Source: a virus. Taken from it: DNA of 24,715 nucleotides. The notes under the pieces were generated by a model. It was given only the letters and a program-made list of their open reading frames with translations, did no database searches and was not told the origin of the DNA. Where the stretch lies: positions 1-24,715 of IMG/VR virus record IMGVR_UViG_3300043331_000466. One strand, 5' to 3'. Each line of letters starts with the position of its first letter. Positions within the stretch are counted from its first letter, which is position 1. Positions 7,475 to 16,554 of the stretch are shown here, one piece after another. The position numbers were made by a program, and so were the translations under genes.

Positions 7475-10400
7475 CAGTCGTTCCTCCGAAAGTCGTCCTC
7501 GCTGTAGTAGGGGGTGTCACCGATCCACAGCCAGGCGAGCTCCCGTCCGTACTGGTCCGTGTTCGTGCCAAAAGTATCAGGGTCGCGCACGAGCCAGATT
7601 CTATCGCCATTGCGCAGCGCTTCCATGAGAGCGTCCTGCAGCGCTTCCTTGTCCGTCTGACCGGCGGGCTCGTGCATCTCCGCGGCCCTGACGCCTAACA
7701 GTCGTACCTCGTGCATCTTCGGCCGTGCACCTGCATCGACCCCGCCAATCAGACGAGCAGCGCCTAGCGCCTCGGACACTACCAGAGTGTCGCCGTCTAC
7801 AACGTGCTGGATGTACGGGGCGTAAGCGTTCGGGTTCTCAGAGCCATCGGCCAGGGTAGGAGCGGCCGGCTGCGGAGGCTCCCAGTCCAGAGGGCCGTAC
7901 GTGCGCTCGAAGCGGGTTTTCCAGATGCCCCGCCAGTCGAGGGGAAGATCGGTGGTCTGCATCAGCACCGAGTACCGCTGCGCCACAGCTTCCTGCTCCG
8001 ACAGAGTCACACCGCCGTTGCGATCCCTAACCCGTTCGGACAGGTTCGCCTCGAACGCGATGAAGTCCGTCAGGTTGCGCCGCCAGTCCTCATCCAGATC
8101 GGGGTTGTTCGCCTGCGAGGCCAGCGAGAAGTCTGCCGCCGCTGCCGGCGCTGAGCGTTGGTCCACGTACGACTGGTAGGGGCCGCGAACGATGGACCAC
8201 ACAGGCGAGTCCACCTGAGTGAGCACGTCCTGCACGCCCTGGAACAGTTGCAGCCCGGTCATGCCGGGAGTCAGATCGATGCCCAGTCCGTTGGCCAGCG
8301 CCTGCACCTCGGTCGGGAACTGGAACAGCTGTAGCTCGCTGAATCTGGCGCTCAGTTCGTCATCGTCCAAGCCGGGCCAGCTCGAGCCCCACGGCTTCAA
8401 CTGGGTGGGCAGGCGCACAGAGTCCCGCAGCGCCTCAAACTCCTCAGAGCCCTCGGCAATGCCGGACTGCTCGGCCACGAACCTCTCGAAGTCGAGCTCG
8501 ATGCTGTTCCAATCCTCCCACACCTCACGGCCGTTCTCGTAGCCGAGGCGCTGTCCGAACTCAGACGCAGCGACCTGGTCCATCGCGGCCTTAATCTCGG
8601 GAGTGACGCCCGAGTCCCATATGAAGTTGTTCACGGACTCGGCAGTGAACTCGTAAATCTGCTTAGCCGCCGATTCCTTCGACGCCTGGATCAGGCCGAG
8701 GATGCGATGCGCACGGCTCAGCGGCTGGATGGGCCGCACGTAGCCGGCCTCGATCAGCGCCTGGTGCCGGAGCAGCCCCTCCCTCGTACCGTCAGTGCGG
8801 TACGCAGTCTGTGCCTCAGTGCCTAAGACGCTCTGCGCCGTGGCGGTCCACTCCCAGGAACCTACCAGGTTCACAGCGAGCGCCGGATACTGCGCGATGT
8901 ACAGGTCGCGCTTCCACTGAGGCAAGTCGAAGAACATGCTGCGGATGTCGTTAGAGGCAGATCGAACCTGCTCCTCAGAGCTGTTCTCGTTGATCCTGAA
9001 CCTCGTGCGCAGATCGTCGGGGAATCTGCGGGACGCCTCGAGCCACACGTTCTGAATCTCGTCAAGGCCAGTGTCGTACTCGGCCCTCACCGGAACCGCC
9101 AGACGGGTCAGCACTCGAGAGGCGTGCGACATCGATGCGTTCCGGTCAGCCTGAGTGGCCAGCCCCCGCAGGTACAGGTCAATCGCCTCCGGGTCCTGCA
9201 GGCTCAGGATGGTGTTCAGCTCCTCCTCGTCGGCCATCAACGCCGACAGCTGGCGAGTTCGGTCAATCTCTCGAGAGATGTCGCCCATCTCGGAGGTGAA
9301 GTTGTAGAAGGGCACGCCCATCAGTCCGCCCGTCAGGTCGGTCAGGAGGGAGATGCCAGAGCCCACCGTGCCGCCCCCGAGAATGTCGCCCAGCAGACCG
9401 CCGCGGTTGTACTCGGCAGAGGGAATGAACTGGGCGATGTTGGACACGAGCTCCTGGTACGCCTCTGGGTCGTCCACCGGGTCGTACATGTTCTCGATGA
9501 CCAAGTCCATGAACACGATCGGAATGAACCCGAGTCCGGGGAGGATCGATCCGAACGGGTTCTCCCCGCCAGTGGGCAGGAAGATGAGCGGGTTGAAGCT
9601 CGCCTCTTCGGCGTTGAACGGGAGGCCCACGCCGGGAGCGAACTCGTCCACGGTGAAGTCCGTAGCGGCCAGGCGGGACATCATCGCCAGCGGCTTCGGG
9701 TTCAGCATCAGCCGGTCCACCGCCCCGTTGGCGATCGTGCCGGCGTTGAGGAAGTTGCGATTGTTGATCCACCCGCGCAGAGCCGGCCGAGTCAGAACCT
9801 CACGGCCCCAGAACGCCGCCATGTCAGCCCACGGACGGCCGAAGGGGAACACGGCCCGGGCCTGCTGCCCGAACCTGCTGCCCTGGTCCCACGTGTACAA
9901 GGTGTTGTCAATCTCGGTCAGAGCTCTCGAGTCGGCCAGGTCGTCGATGTAAGACTCGAGCACCATCCCGTTGCGAGACGCCAAGTCCTGCAGGTACGGC
10001 TTGAGGCCGGCCCGGGACCCGTAGATGCCGCGCAGTCCCAACAGCTGCTCGAGCTCGTTGTCGGGGACGATCCTGCGCCCCTGACTCGTGAACAGCTTCA
10101 CCAGGCGCTCGCGCTCCGTCTTGCGCACGAGCTCGGCCAGGAAGCCCCGGCGGTAGTTCACAGGGTTCATGAACAGGTGCTCAAAGAACGACTCGGTCAG
10201 GGCGGACACCGGAGTGCGGTTGCCCATCTGCTTGCGCACACCGCGCACCGGCCCCATGTGATTGAACACCCAGGCGGGCAGCTCGTGCACACGACCGCCC
10301 TCGGACTCGATCAGCTGCGCAGTCTCCTCCCACGCCCTCCGCATGTCGGCGTACTTGCCCGACTTGCGAGACGGCTTGAGGATCACGTTGTCGAAGATCG

Positions 10401-13400
10401 TCGTCCAGCCGTCGAACAGATCGTCAGAGCTGCCCAAGAGCCCGGTAACGCCCTTGTTCAGCGTCACCTGCTGCCTGGCCCTCAGACCATCAGGTCCCGT
10501 GAACCACTCTCGGAAAGCGTCACGGCCGCGCAGGAAGGCACGGAAGCCAGAGTCCTGCAGCAAGTCGCCGGTCCAGCGCCGAGCAGCGTCGGGGTAAATC
10601 GCATCGCCGGGCTTGATGTCGTCCCATCCCAGACCGATGCCCTCGAACACCTGGCGCTCGGCCTGCTTGTAAATCGTTGGCCCCTCCGACAGGACACGGA
10701 TTCGCTCCTGTGCCCTGCGGGGCAAGTGCTGAGCGCCCCTGCGCACACTGAGTCTGCCGTGCCGCAACAGTGCGCTGGCACGTGCAGAGGTGAAGGCAGC
10801 TCGGTCGTACACCCACTTCATCAGAGCATCAGCGCCCCCGATGTGGAAGATTCGCATGAGCTCGTCGAACGAGACGGTCATCGCCGTCGCCGGCTTGAAC
10901 ACCTTGTCGATGACCCACCACTTGTGCAGGCCCCACGCCGTTTCGCGAACCTGGTGGCCAAAGGCTCTCTGTGAGAACCTGATGTACTTCGCCCCGCCCC
11001 ACTCAGAGGCCACAATCATCTCGAGGGGAGTGAGCGGAACGTTAACCGCCATGCGCGTGTTGAGCACAGTGCTCAAGTTGCCCACCAGCTTTTCGGGATT
11101 GCTCACACCGAGCTCGCGAACCTGATCGCGCAGCTCCTCGGGCAGGAACTTCCTCGCCCCTTCGTGCTCTCCCACTATCGGAGTGCGACCCTTCCGCAGC
11201 TCTTCCCAGGGCACAATACCAGTCTCGGGGTCCACCAGCTCAGCCCATTCCTTGCGAGTAGCGATGCGGGTCCGGTTGAAGTCGTCCCACATGTCCTCGA
11301 CCAGCTTCGCCAACTCGGCCGTGTCAGTTATCTGCCCGTAACGAGCATCTAGTTCGCCCAGTTGTCGCTCGACGGTGCGCAGGCGAGTCACGTACTCCTC
11401 CTGCAACTGAGCCCGATTCGCCTTGGCCTGAGTCCACTGATCGATCATGTTGGGGTTCGTCGGCAGCTGATCCTCGAGGAAGCGAATCGAGTCGTCCCAG
11501 CCGCCGCCCTTCAAGTCCTCGAGCGCAAGCAGCTCTTCCTTCAACGGTCGCAGCCTGGAAAGGTCGTCCACGTACTGAGAGTTGGCCTGAGCGAGCCGGC
11601 GCTGATAGTCGAGCACCCTGTTCACCCACAGCTCGGCCTTGGCAGTGTCGTCGCCCCACAGCCGTGTAGCAGTCTCGATGATCTTCGACGCCGACTGAGG
11701 GCCGTGCAGCTCGAAGCGGGAAATCATGTGCTGCGGGCTCATGTACCTGGTGATCCAGTCCGTCCCGGGCAGTGTGCGCAGCAGCTTGCGCAGGCGATTA
11801 GTCCACGCCATGCCCGTAGCGAGACGGGTCGCTGAGGGAGGAGTAGCGCCATTGGCCACCGCCCGCTCGATGATCTTCTGCAGCTCGTCCCTCGCTCGCA
11901 CAGCGTCCGTGCCCAGCACCACACGCTTGGGCAGCAGCCTATCTGGCCGCACCAGCGTCGGAGTGTCGGGAGTCAGACTGGTGGGGTGGTTGACGATCGA
12001 CTCGCCGGCCTCGAGAAGGCTGTCAGCCGCCACACCAGCCGGTCCCACCTCGATGGTCCCTCCGACGTGCATCGGGGTCCCGCTGTCGATCGCCTGCCTG
12101 GCCACCGACGCAATCTCGGAAAGGTCCTCGGACGCCCGGAAGGCGAACACGGGCCGCAACGGAGCCGTAGCCTGTCCGCCCGGGAAGAGTTCCTCAACGT
12201 CCCGGCCAGCTGCCAGTGCACGCTGCGCAGCTTCGGGAAGGTCAGTGCGACGGAACACGAGCACCCAACCCTCACGGCCGGCCATAGCCTGCTCGCCAGC
12301 CTTGCCCCATTTGGATACGGTGGGCCTGGTGCTCTGGGCGTACGTCAGCGCACGCTCAGCTTCCTGCGTCAGTCCCCCTCGAGTGAAATCATCAGCCCCC
12401 TGCAGCATCGCCTCGACGACATCATCCGCCACTCGGGTCGTGCCGTGGAAGGCGAACAGCTGGGGAGTGTCAGCGATCTGCGCAGCGACCTGCGTAGTCG
12501 CGTCCGATGGATCGAGCAGCCTGCCCTGGCCGACAATCCTCTTGAGCGTGTCGGTGATGCGCACACTGACCGGCACACCGCGCAGGCCCATGCGCTGGGC
12601 AACGGCCACTCGCTTCAACCCGTCCGTAACGTGCAAGGTGCGGTCGCGCAGCGAGTAGGTGAGCTCGATCGGCTCGGAGAATCCGCTGTTGCGCACGCTA
12701 GTTGCGAGGTTGTCCAGAGTCTCGTCCGAGAACCTGCCGATGCGGGCCACGTCCTCGGGGTCGAGCACCTTCGCCACCGTGTCCAGGGCAGTCTCTTGCG
12801 CGTACAGCGCCCTCTGCGAGTTCAGCCACGGACGTGCCGGCAGAGTCTGCGGCACAGCCTGCAGCGCCTCCATCGCAGCCGGCAGCTCTCCCACCTCGTC
12901 GAGGAAGGACAGCGTGTGCACCAGGGGCATGTTCCCCTTGGCGTCGGACAGGGCGATGGTCACCGCATCGTCGATGGTGCGACGGACCAGGGGACCCCGG
13001 GCCATGCGCAGAGCGTCATCTATCGTAGAAGCGCGAGAGGCAACGTTAGTGAGCCTGGGACCGAACAGCCAGGTGGTGGGATCAAACGCAATACCTGCGC
13101 CCACGTCCAGCGCCAGGCCAACGGCCGTGTTCTCGATGCCGAGCACGCCAGCCGGAGTGTCCTTCGCCTTGGCAATCTCCTCGTGCATGTTCTCCCACCG
13201 CCCGTCGAGCACGTCCGACCGAACATCGTCATCGGTCAGCAGCAGCGTCAGGGCGCTGGCCAAGCGCATCGGGTACTTCCCGTACGTGGCCATCGCCTCG
13301 AGAACGTTCGCACTGAGCGTGAACTGCTGCTCATCAAGGGTCTGCACGAACTCGTCAAGGTCAGCTCGGTAACCGCCCTCGGGATCGTTCACAATCTGTC

Positions 13401-14370
13401 GCAGCTGATCCTGCACCTCGGGCAGCTCGTTCAAGTCAGCGGAAAAGAACCCGAAGGCCAGGAACGGATCGCCGTTCGACATCTGCAGGTAAGTGTTGTA
13501 CTGCTGGGGTGACTCGGTCTGCAGCTGCTGCCACGCCTGCTCAGTGACCATCGGCCGCAGGCGGTCCATCAGCGCCTCGTCGGGCAATCCCTGCTCGGCC
13601 TCGAGCTCAGCGATAGCCTTCTGCTGCTCGGCCTCGAACTCGGCCCGGTACGGGTTGAACGGGATCACACCAGCGTTGTGCAGCCCCTCCGTCACAAGAT
13701 CGCCAGTGCCCGCTGGGCTGGACAGCCGCATGCCCAGCTCGAGCCCGTTAGAGATGACCCACCCGACACCACCGAGCACGGTCTGCACCCAGTTGCCCTC
13801 GGCGCGAAGATCGGCCCCGGCACCGGACAGCTCGTCGCGAACCTGCTGCTCGTACTCCATCAGCGACTGCTGGTCGTCGTCCCCGAAGAGAGAGGCGGTG
13901 ATCTGAGAGCCCTGTGTGGGGATGGCGCGCAGGAAGTTCTGGAACGCTCGTCGCCGATTAGCAGAGTCGTACCGGCGCTGAGCCTCGACCCTGATCTGCT
14001 CGTCGTGCTCGCGCTTCCACGCCGCATCCTCCTGCAGCTGGAACACGGACTGTGCGATGTCGGGAGTCAGTAGGGCAACGTCAGCGGGGTCCTGAGCCGC
14101 CAACCACGACAGGGGAACCTGTCCCCGGTTGCTCAGCCAGACCCGCTCAACCTCGTCCACGAAGGCGTGGCCAGAGTTGTCGGTGCGCAGCCGGCGACGA
14201 TTAGCCGCCCTCTGAGCACCGGGGTCGTCCAGGTCGAACATATTCCGCAGCTCTTCGGGCTGATTGGCGTGGGCGATGAAGCGCCAGCTGTCTCGCAGAC
14301 CCTGTCGCAGCTGCTCCGGCTTGGCGTTGACCTTCTCGTCGCGCTCGTAGGCGTACGGGTTCTGCGGCAT
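7474..14370 (-). CDS. Giant multidomain virion protein with ParB-like and SNase-like domains, 2298 aa
   Basis: ATG at 14370, four bases after the preceding stop; it begins MPQNPYAYERDEKVNAKPEQ. The N-terminal 500 residues are helical and Gln/Glu-rich. At about 530-610 there is a ParB/sulfiredoxin-like domain ending in 'LHVTDGLKRVAVAQRMGLRG' and 'VPVSVRITD' (the family pattern is DGxxRxxAAxxxG...VPV). At about 637-760 'FAFHGTTRVADDVVEAMLQG', 'GGLTQEAERALTYAQ' and 'GREGWVLVFRRTD' resemble ADP-ribosyltransferase-like folds in phage polyvalent proteins; this is tentative. A hydrophobic Gly/Pro-rich patch lies near 1590-1625. At about 2184-2298 a staphylococcal-nuclease-like domain shows VVDGDTL, VRLLGVRAAE and DQYGRELAW. 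The Asp21-, Arg35-, Glu43- and Arg87-equivalents are kept, but the Asp40-equivalent calcium ligand is Arg. Position between portal and scaffold suggests an internal, DNA-ejected protein. No virion RNA polymerase motifs were found. Confidence 0.8.
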   Translation of the reverse strand: MPQNPYAYERDEKVNAKPEQLRQGLRDSWRFIAHANQPEELRNMFDLDDPGAQRAANRRRLRTDNSGHAFVDEVERVWLSNRGQVPLSWLAAQDPADVALLTPDIAQSVFQLQEDAAWKREHDEQIRVEAQRRYDSANRRRAFQNFLRAIPTQGSQITASLFGDDDQQSLMEYEQQVRDELSGAGADLRAEGNWVQTVLGGVGWVISNGLELGMRLSSPAGTGDLVTEGLHNAGVIPFNPYRAEFEAEQQKAIAELEAEQGLPDEALMDRLRPMVTEQAWQQLQTESPQQYNTYLQMSNGDPFLAFGFFSADLNELPEVQDQLRQIVNDPEGGYRADLDEFVQTLDEQQFTLSANVLEAMATYGKYPMRLASALTLLLTDDDVRSDVLDGRWENMHEEIAKAKDTPAGVLGIENTAVGLALDVGAGIAFDPTTWLFGPRLTNVASRASTIDDALRMARGPLVRRTIDDAVTIALSDAKGNMPLVHTLSFLDEVGELPAAMEALQAVPQTLPARPWLNSQRALYAQETALDTVAKVLDPEDVARIGRFSDETLDNLATSVRNSGFSEPIELTYSLRDRTLHVTDGLKRVAVAQRMGLRGVPVSVRITDTLKRIVGQGRLLDPSDATTQVAAQIADTPQLFAFHGTTRVADDVVEAMLQGADDFTRGGLTQEAERALTYAQSTRPTVSKWGKAGEQAMAGREGWVLVFRRTDLPEAAQRALAAGRDVEELFPGGQATAPLRPVFAFRASEDLSEIASVARQAIDSGTPMHVGGTIEVGPAGVAADSLLEAGESIVNHPTSLTPDTPTLVRPDRLLPKRVVLGTDAVRARDELQKIIERAVANGATPPSATRLATGMAWTNRLRKLLRTLPGTDWITRYMSPQHMISRFELHGPQSASKIIETATRLWGDDTAKAELWVNRVLDYQRRLAQANSQYVDDLSRLRPLKEELLALEDLKGGGWDDSIRFLEDQLPTNPNMIDQWTQAKANRAQLQEEYVTRLRTVERQLGELDARYGQITDTAELAKLVEDMWDDFNRTRIATRKEWAELVDPETGIVPWEELRKGRTPIVGEHEGARKFLPEELRDQVRELGVSNPEKLVGNLSTVLNTRMAVNVPLTPLEMIVASEWGGAKYIRFSQRAFGHQVRETAWGLHKWWVIDKVFKPATAMTVSFDELMRIFHIGGADALMKWVYDRAAFTSARASALLRHGRLSVRRGAQHLPRRAQERIRVLSEGPTIYKQAERQVFEGIGLGWDDIKPGDAIYPDAARRWTGDLLQDSGFRAFLRGRDAFREWFTGPDGLRARQQVTLNKGVTGLLGSSDDLFDGWTTIFDNVILKPSRKSGKYADMRRAWEETAQLIESEGGRVHELPAWVFNHMGPVRGVRKQMGNRTPVSALTESFFEHLFMNPVNYRRGFLAELVRKTERERLVKLFTSQGRRIVPDNELEQLLGLRGIYGSRAGLKPYLQDLASRNGMVLESYIDDLADSRALTEIDNTLYTWDQGSRFGQQARAVFPFGRPWADMAAFWGREVLTRPALRGWINNRNFLNAGTIANGAVDRLMLNPKPLAMMSRLAATDFTVDEFAPGVGLPFNAEEASFNPLIFLPTGGENPFGSILPGLGFIPIVFMDLVIENMYDPVDDPEAYQELVSNIAQFIPSAEYNRGGLLGDILGGGTVGSGISLLTDLTGGLMGVPFYNFTSEMGDISREIDRTRQLSALMADEEELNTILSLQDPEAIDLYLRGLATQADRNASMSHASRVLTRLAVPVRAEYDTGLDEIQNVWLEASRRFPDDLRTRFRINENSSEEQVRSASNDIRSMFFDLPQWKRDLYIAQYPALAVNLVGSWEWTATAQSVLGTEAQTAYRTDGTREGLLRHQALIEAGYVRPIQPLSRAHRILGLIQASKESAAKQIYEFTAESVNNFIWDSGVTPEIKAAMDQVAASEFGQRLGYENGREVWEDWNSIELDFERFVAEQSGIAEGSEEFEALRDSVRLPTQLKPWGSSWPGLDDDELSARFSELQLFQFPTEVQALANGLGIDLTPGMTGLQLFQGVQDVLTQVDSPVWSIVRGPYQSYVDQRSAPAAAADFSLASQANNPDLDEDWRRNLTDFIAFEANLSERVRDRNGGVTLSEQEAVAQRYSVLMQTTDLPLDWRGIWKTRFERTYGPLDWEPPQPAAPTLADGSENPNAYAPYIQHVVDGDTLVVSEALGAARLIGGVDAGARPKMHEVRLLGVRAAEMHEPAGQTDKEALQDALMEALRNGDRIWLVRDPDTFGTNTDQYGRELAWLWIGDTPYYSEDDFRRND

Positions 14371-14374
14371 TGGG

Positions 14375-14770
14375 TCAGATTACCAACTGATTGGCCTGAA
14401 CCCTACGGCGCAAGGCTGAACGTGCCATCGCTCGGAGCATCGGCGTGCGCGCAGTCTGAGCGACCATGCGCAAGCGTTCCGCAACCGCGTCGGGCACCTG
14501 CGAGGCCATCGCCCTACCGGGCCCGGGTCCCACCGACAAACCGGCAGTGAGCTCTCTCGCGTCCGGTCGCAGCCCACCTCCCAGCAGCGCACCGATCGGG
14601 TCGGAAGCGTCGGGGGCGGCAGCGGTCGGAGACGGGGTCACACCGGGAGTGGTACCAGCCGGAGCGTTGCCCGCCGAGGTGGCGATGGCGGACTCGAGAG
14701 CTCCACGATCCCCGTACTGCGTTGAGCCGGGGGCAATCGATCGCTGAACAGAGGTAGCGGGAGCGGCCAT
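14375..14770 (-). CDS. Hypothetical protein, 131 aa, downstream of portal
   Basis: ATG at 14770 overlaps the TAA of the portal gene by one base (TAATG). It begins MAAPATSVQRSIAPGSTQYG. About two thirds of the protein is Ala/Gly/Pro/Ser/Thr-rich and looks disordered (GNAPAGTTPGVTPSPTAAA). The C-terminal 40 residues form a basic helix (AVAERLRMVAQTARTPMLRA, then RSALRRRV). No known domain is visible. Disordered proteins with a basic helical end next to portal genes are often head-assembly or minor virion proteins, which is all that can be inferred. Four bases separate its stop from the ATG of the giant gene, so the two are probably coupled in translation. Confidence 0.65.
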   Translation of the reverse strand: MAAPATSVQRSIAPGSTQYGDRGALESAIATSAGNAPAGTTPGVTPSPTAAAPDASDPIGALLGGGLRPDARELTAGLSVGPGPGRAMASQVPDAVAERLRMVAQTARTPMLRAMARSALRRRVQANQLVI

Positions 14771-16554
14771 TACTGCACGTACCCCGGACCCTGCTGCAGA
14801 ATCTGACCGAGCGGTGGCAGGTTAGCGGCCGGCGGTCCCTGAGCTGCATTGCCCGGGATGCCACCACGGGCCAGCGACTCCCCAGCCTGCAGCGCCGCAG
14901 CACCAGGATCACCCTGGGCCGGAGCTGGCTGGGTCATGTACTTCACCATCTTCATCACGATGTCGTCAAAGTCCACGTCGTCAGTGTCCAAGAGCTCGAG
15001 GCCGTAAGCCGCAGCTTCGGGCTGACCCTGTTGCGCCATCGCGACCACGCCGGCGAGCAGCGCCTGCTGGAACCCCTCGCGCATGATCTTGACGGGCTCA
15101 GCATCCGGGTCCTCGAGGAAGGGCAGGTTGCTCCGCGCCGTTTCCTTCGACACCAGGCCGTTAGCGATGTGCATGGCCAGGCGCACCTCGATGTTCGACG
15201 GGTCCGATCCGGCACCGATGCCGTAGGTGCAATTAGCGTCCCACGCACCGTTGATGTCCCTGGACGGCAGGAACGTCTCCACCTGGTCGTTGTCCCTCTC
15301 GTCACCCTTGATCGTTTTCTCCCCGTCGCAGAAAATCTCGTCGATGGCGAGGAGGAAGCCGGACACCTTGCCGAAGCCAATCTCGAACTGCTTGTGCGCC
15401 AGTGCGAGTCTCGCGTCGATCGATCCCATGAGCGCGTTGATACCCCTCGAGGAGACGATGGACGCACCCGGCTCGCCCGACAGCTGCTGCGGGAGGACCG
15501 ACTGCCTGTCCGCCTGGTCCGCCAGGTTCTTTATCAGGTCCTTCACGTCGAAGTGCTGAGACGGCGACAGGCGCTCCATCTTCGCGTCCTCAGAGTTGGC
15601 GGACAGGATCGCGCCCGGGCCGAAGTCGCCGGGGTTGCGAACGTTGTACTCGAGTATCGCCGGGAACGAATGCTCCTCGGTCGAGGCGATGGTCAGCGTC
15701 ATGAGACGGTGCATCGTCCTCAGGATGTGCACGGTCTGGTCGAACACTCCGCGGCGCTGTCCGTCGAACGTGGGACGCGTCACTTCCCAAGCGGGCACGA
15801 ATCCCAACTTGTTCTCCTCCTCCACCAGCACCAGCTGGCGGTCAGAGGAGCGACCGTCCTTCGACACGTCAACGAGGGCGTGGAAGAGCGTGTCCTTGTC
15901 GTACCAGAACCATTCCTGCACGTCCTGGTCGCCGGACTTCGAGAAGATCGTCTTGTGCTCCTCAGGGAGCATGGCCCTGAGCTCCTGCTGCGACAGCACT
16001 CTCGCTATCAGCAGCTCGGTGATGTTCCCCAGGTTGTCCTTGAGCATGTACGCGTGCCGCGGATCAAAGCGAATGAGGTAGGGGTTGCGCTCCCTGTCCG
16101 GCTTGGTGAAGTCGCACCACGCGCCGAGGATCGCAGAGCCGCCACCCGCGTAGTCGCCCCACCACAGTGCAGCGAGCTCGGACACGTTGCTCATCGACCA
16201 GAGCTGGCGCAGTCGCCGCTCCCGCTTGCGAGCGCCCCTCTTGCCCTGCGAGCGGTCCACCGAAGCGTGAACGGGCACCCGCAGCGAAGGGAGCACTGCG
16301 CCACCGATCGAGGACCAGTGAGCGATGCCCAGCTCGATCAGGTTCGCCACGGTGGGAGCCTCGGGAGTTTGGGTCAGGTCCGGCCACTCGACGTACCACT
16401 GACCGTTGGAGATGTTCGTGACCATCCGCAGACGAGTCTTGTGCTCGTTGTGCTTGTGGATGAGCCACTCGTAGCGGGCCCAGCGGCTACCTAGGGACTG
16501 ATAAGCGCCTGACGCCAGGTCCACGGGCTGGGGGCCGGTTGTTGCGGTTGGCAT
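14770..16554 (-). CDS. Portal protein
   Basis: 594 aa, the usual size of a phage portal. It begins MPTATTGPQPVDLASGAYQS and overlaps the end of the terminase gene by 68 bases; a GTG at residue 11 would shorten the overlap, so the start is uncertain by about ten residues. Portal-like features are the early 'RYEWLIHKHNEHKTRLRMVT', the wing region with 'RFDPRHAYMLKDNLGNITEL', 'HILRTMHRLMTLTIASTEEH', the stem/crown helices 'RLALAHKQFEIGFGKVSGFL', and 'FLEDPDAEPVKIMREGFQQA' near the end, followed by a disordered Gln/Pro/Gly tail. The portal ring occupies one capsid vertex and is the channel for DNA packaged by the terminase encoded directly upstream. Assignment rests on size, this pattern and the terminase-portal order. 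Confidence 0.85.
   Translation of the reverse strand: MPTATTGPQPVDLASGAYQSLGSRWARYEWLIHKHNEHKTRLRMVTNISNGQWYVEWPDLTQTPEAPTVANLIELGIAHWSSIGGAVLPSLRVPVHASVDRSQGKRGARKRERRLRQLWSMSNVSELAALWWGDYAGGGSAILGAWCDFTKPDRERNPYLIRFDPRHAYMLKDNLGNITELLIARVLSQQELRAMLPEEHKTIFSKSGDQDVQEWFWYDKDTLFHALVDVSKDGRSSDRQLVLVEEENKLGFVPAWEVTRPTFDGQRRGVFDQTVHILRTMHRLMTLTIASTEEHSFPAILEYNVRNPGDFGPGAILSANSEDAKMERLSPSQHFDVKDLIKNLADQADRQSVLPQQLSGEPGASIVSSRGINALMGSIDARLALAHKQFEIGFGKVSGFLLAIDEIFCDGEKTIKGDERDNDQVETFLPSRDINGAWDANCTYGIGAGSDPSNIEVRLAMHIANGLVSKETARSNLPFLEDPDAEPVKIMREGFQQALLAGVVAMAQQGQPEAAAYGLELLDTDDVDFDDIVMKMVKYMTQPAPAQGDPGAAALQAGESLARGGIPGNAAQGPPAANLPPLGQILQQGPGYVQ

Noticed and set aside
9124-10974. Long plus-strand open frame of 616 codons
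   Set aside because: It lies wholly antisense to the giant virion gene, is rich in Arg/His/Gln/Val as mirror frames of GC-rich genes are, and lacks a ribosome-binding site.
7474-14370. Virion RNA polymerase of the N4 type, suggested by the size of the gene product
   Set aside because: No recognisable polymerase motifs (catalytic Asp, T/DxxGR, K...YG) in order; other domains explain parts of the protein.
15031-16494. Plus-strand open frame of 487 codons opposite the portal gene
   Set aside because: Mirror frame with low-complexity Val/Arg/Leu/His composition; the minus-strand frame has clear portal features. The frames opposite terminase (16610-17974) and at 11986-13512 are rejected for the same reason.
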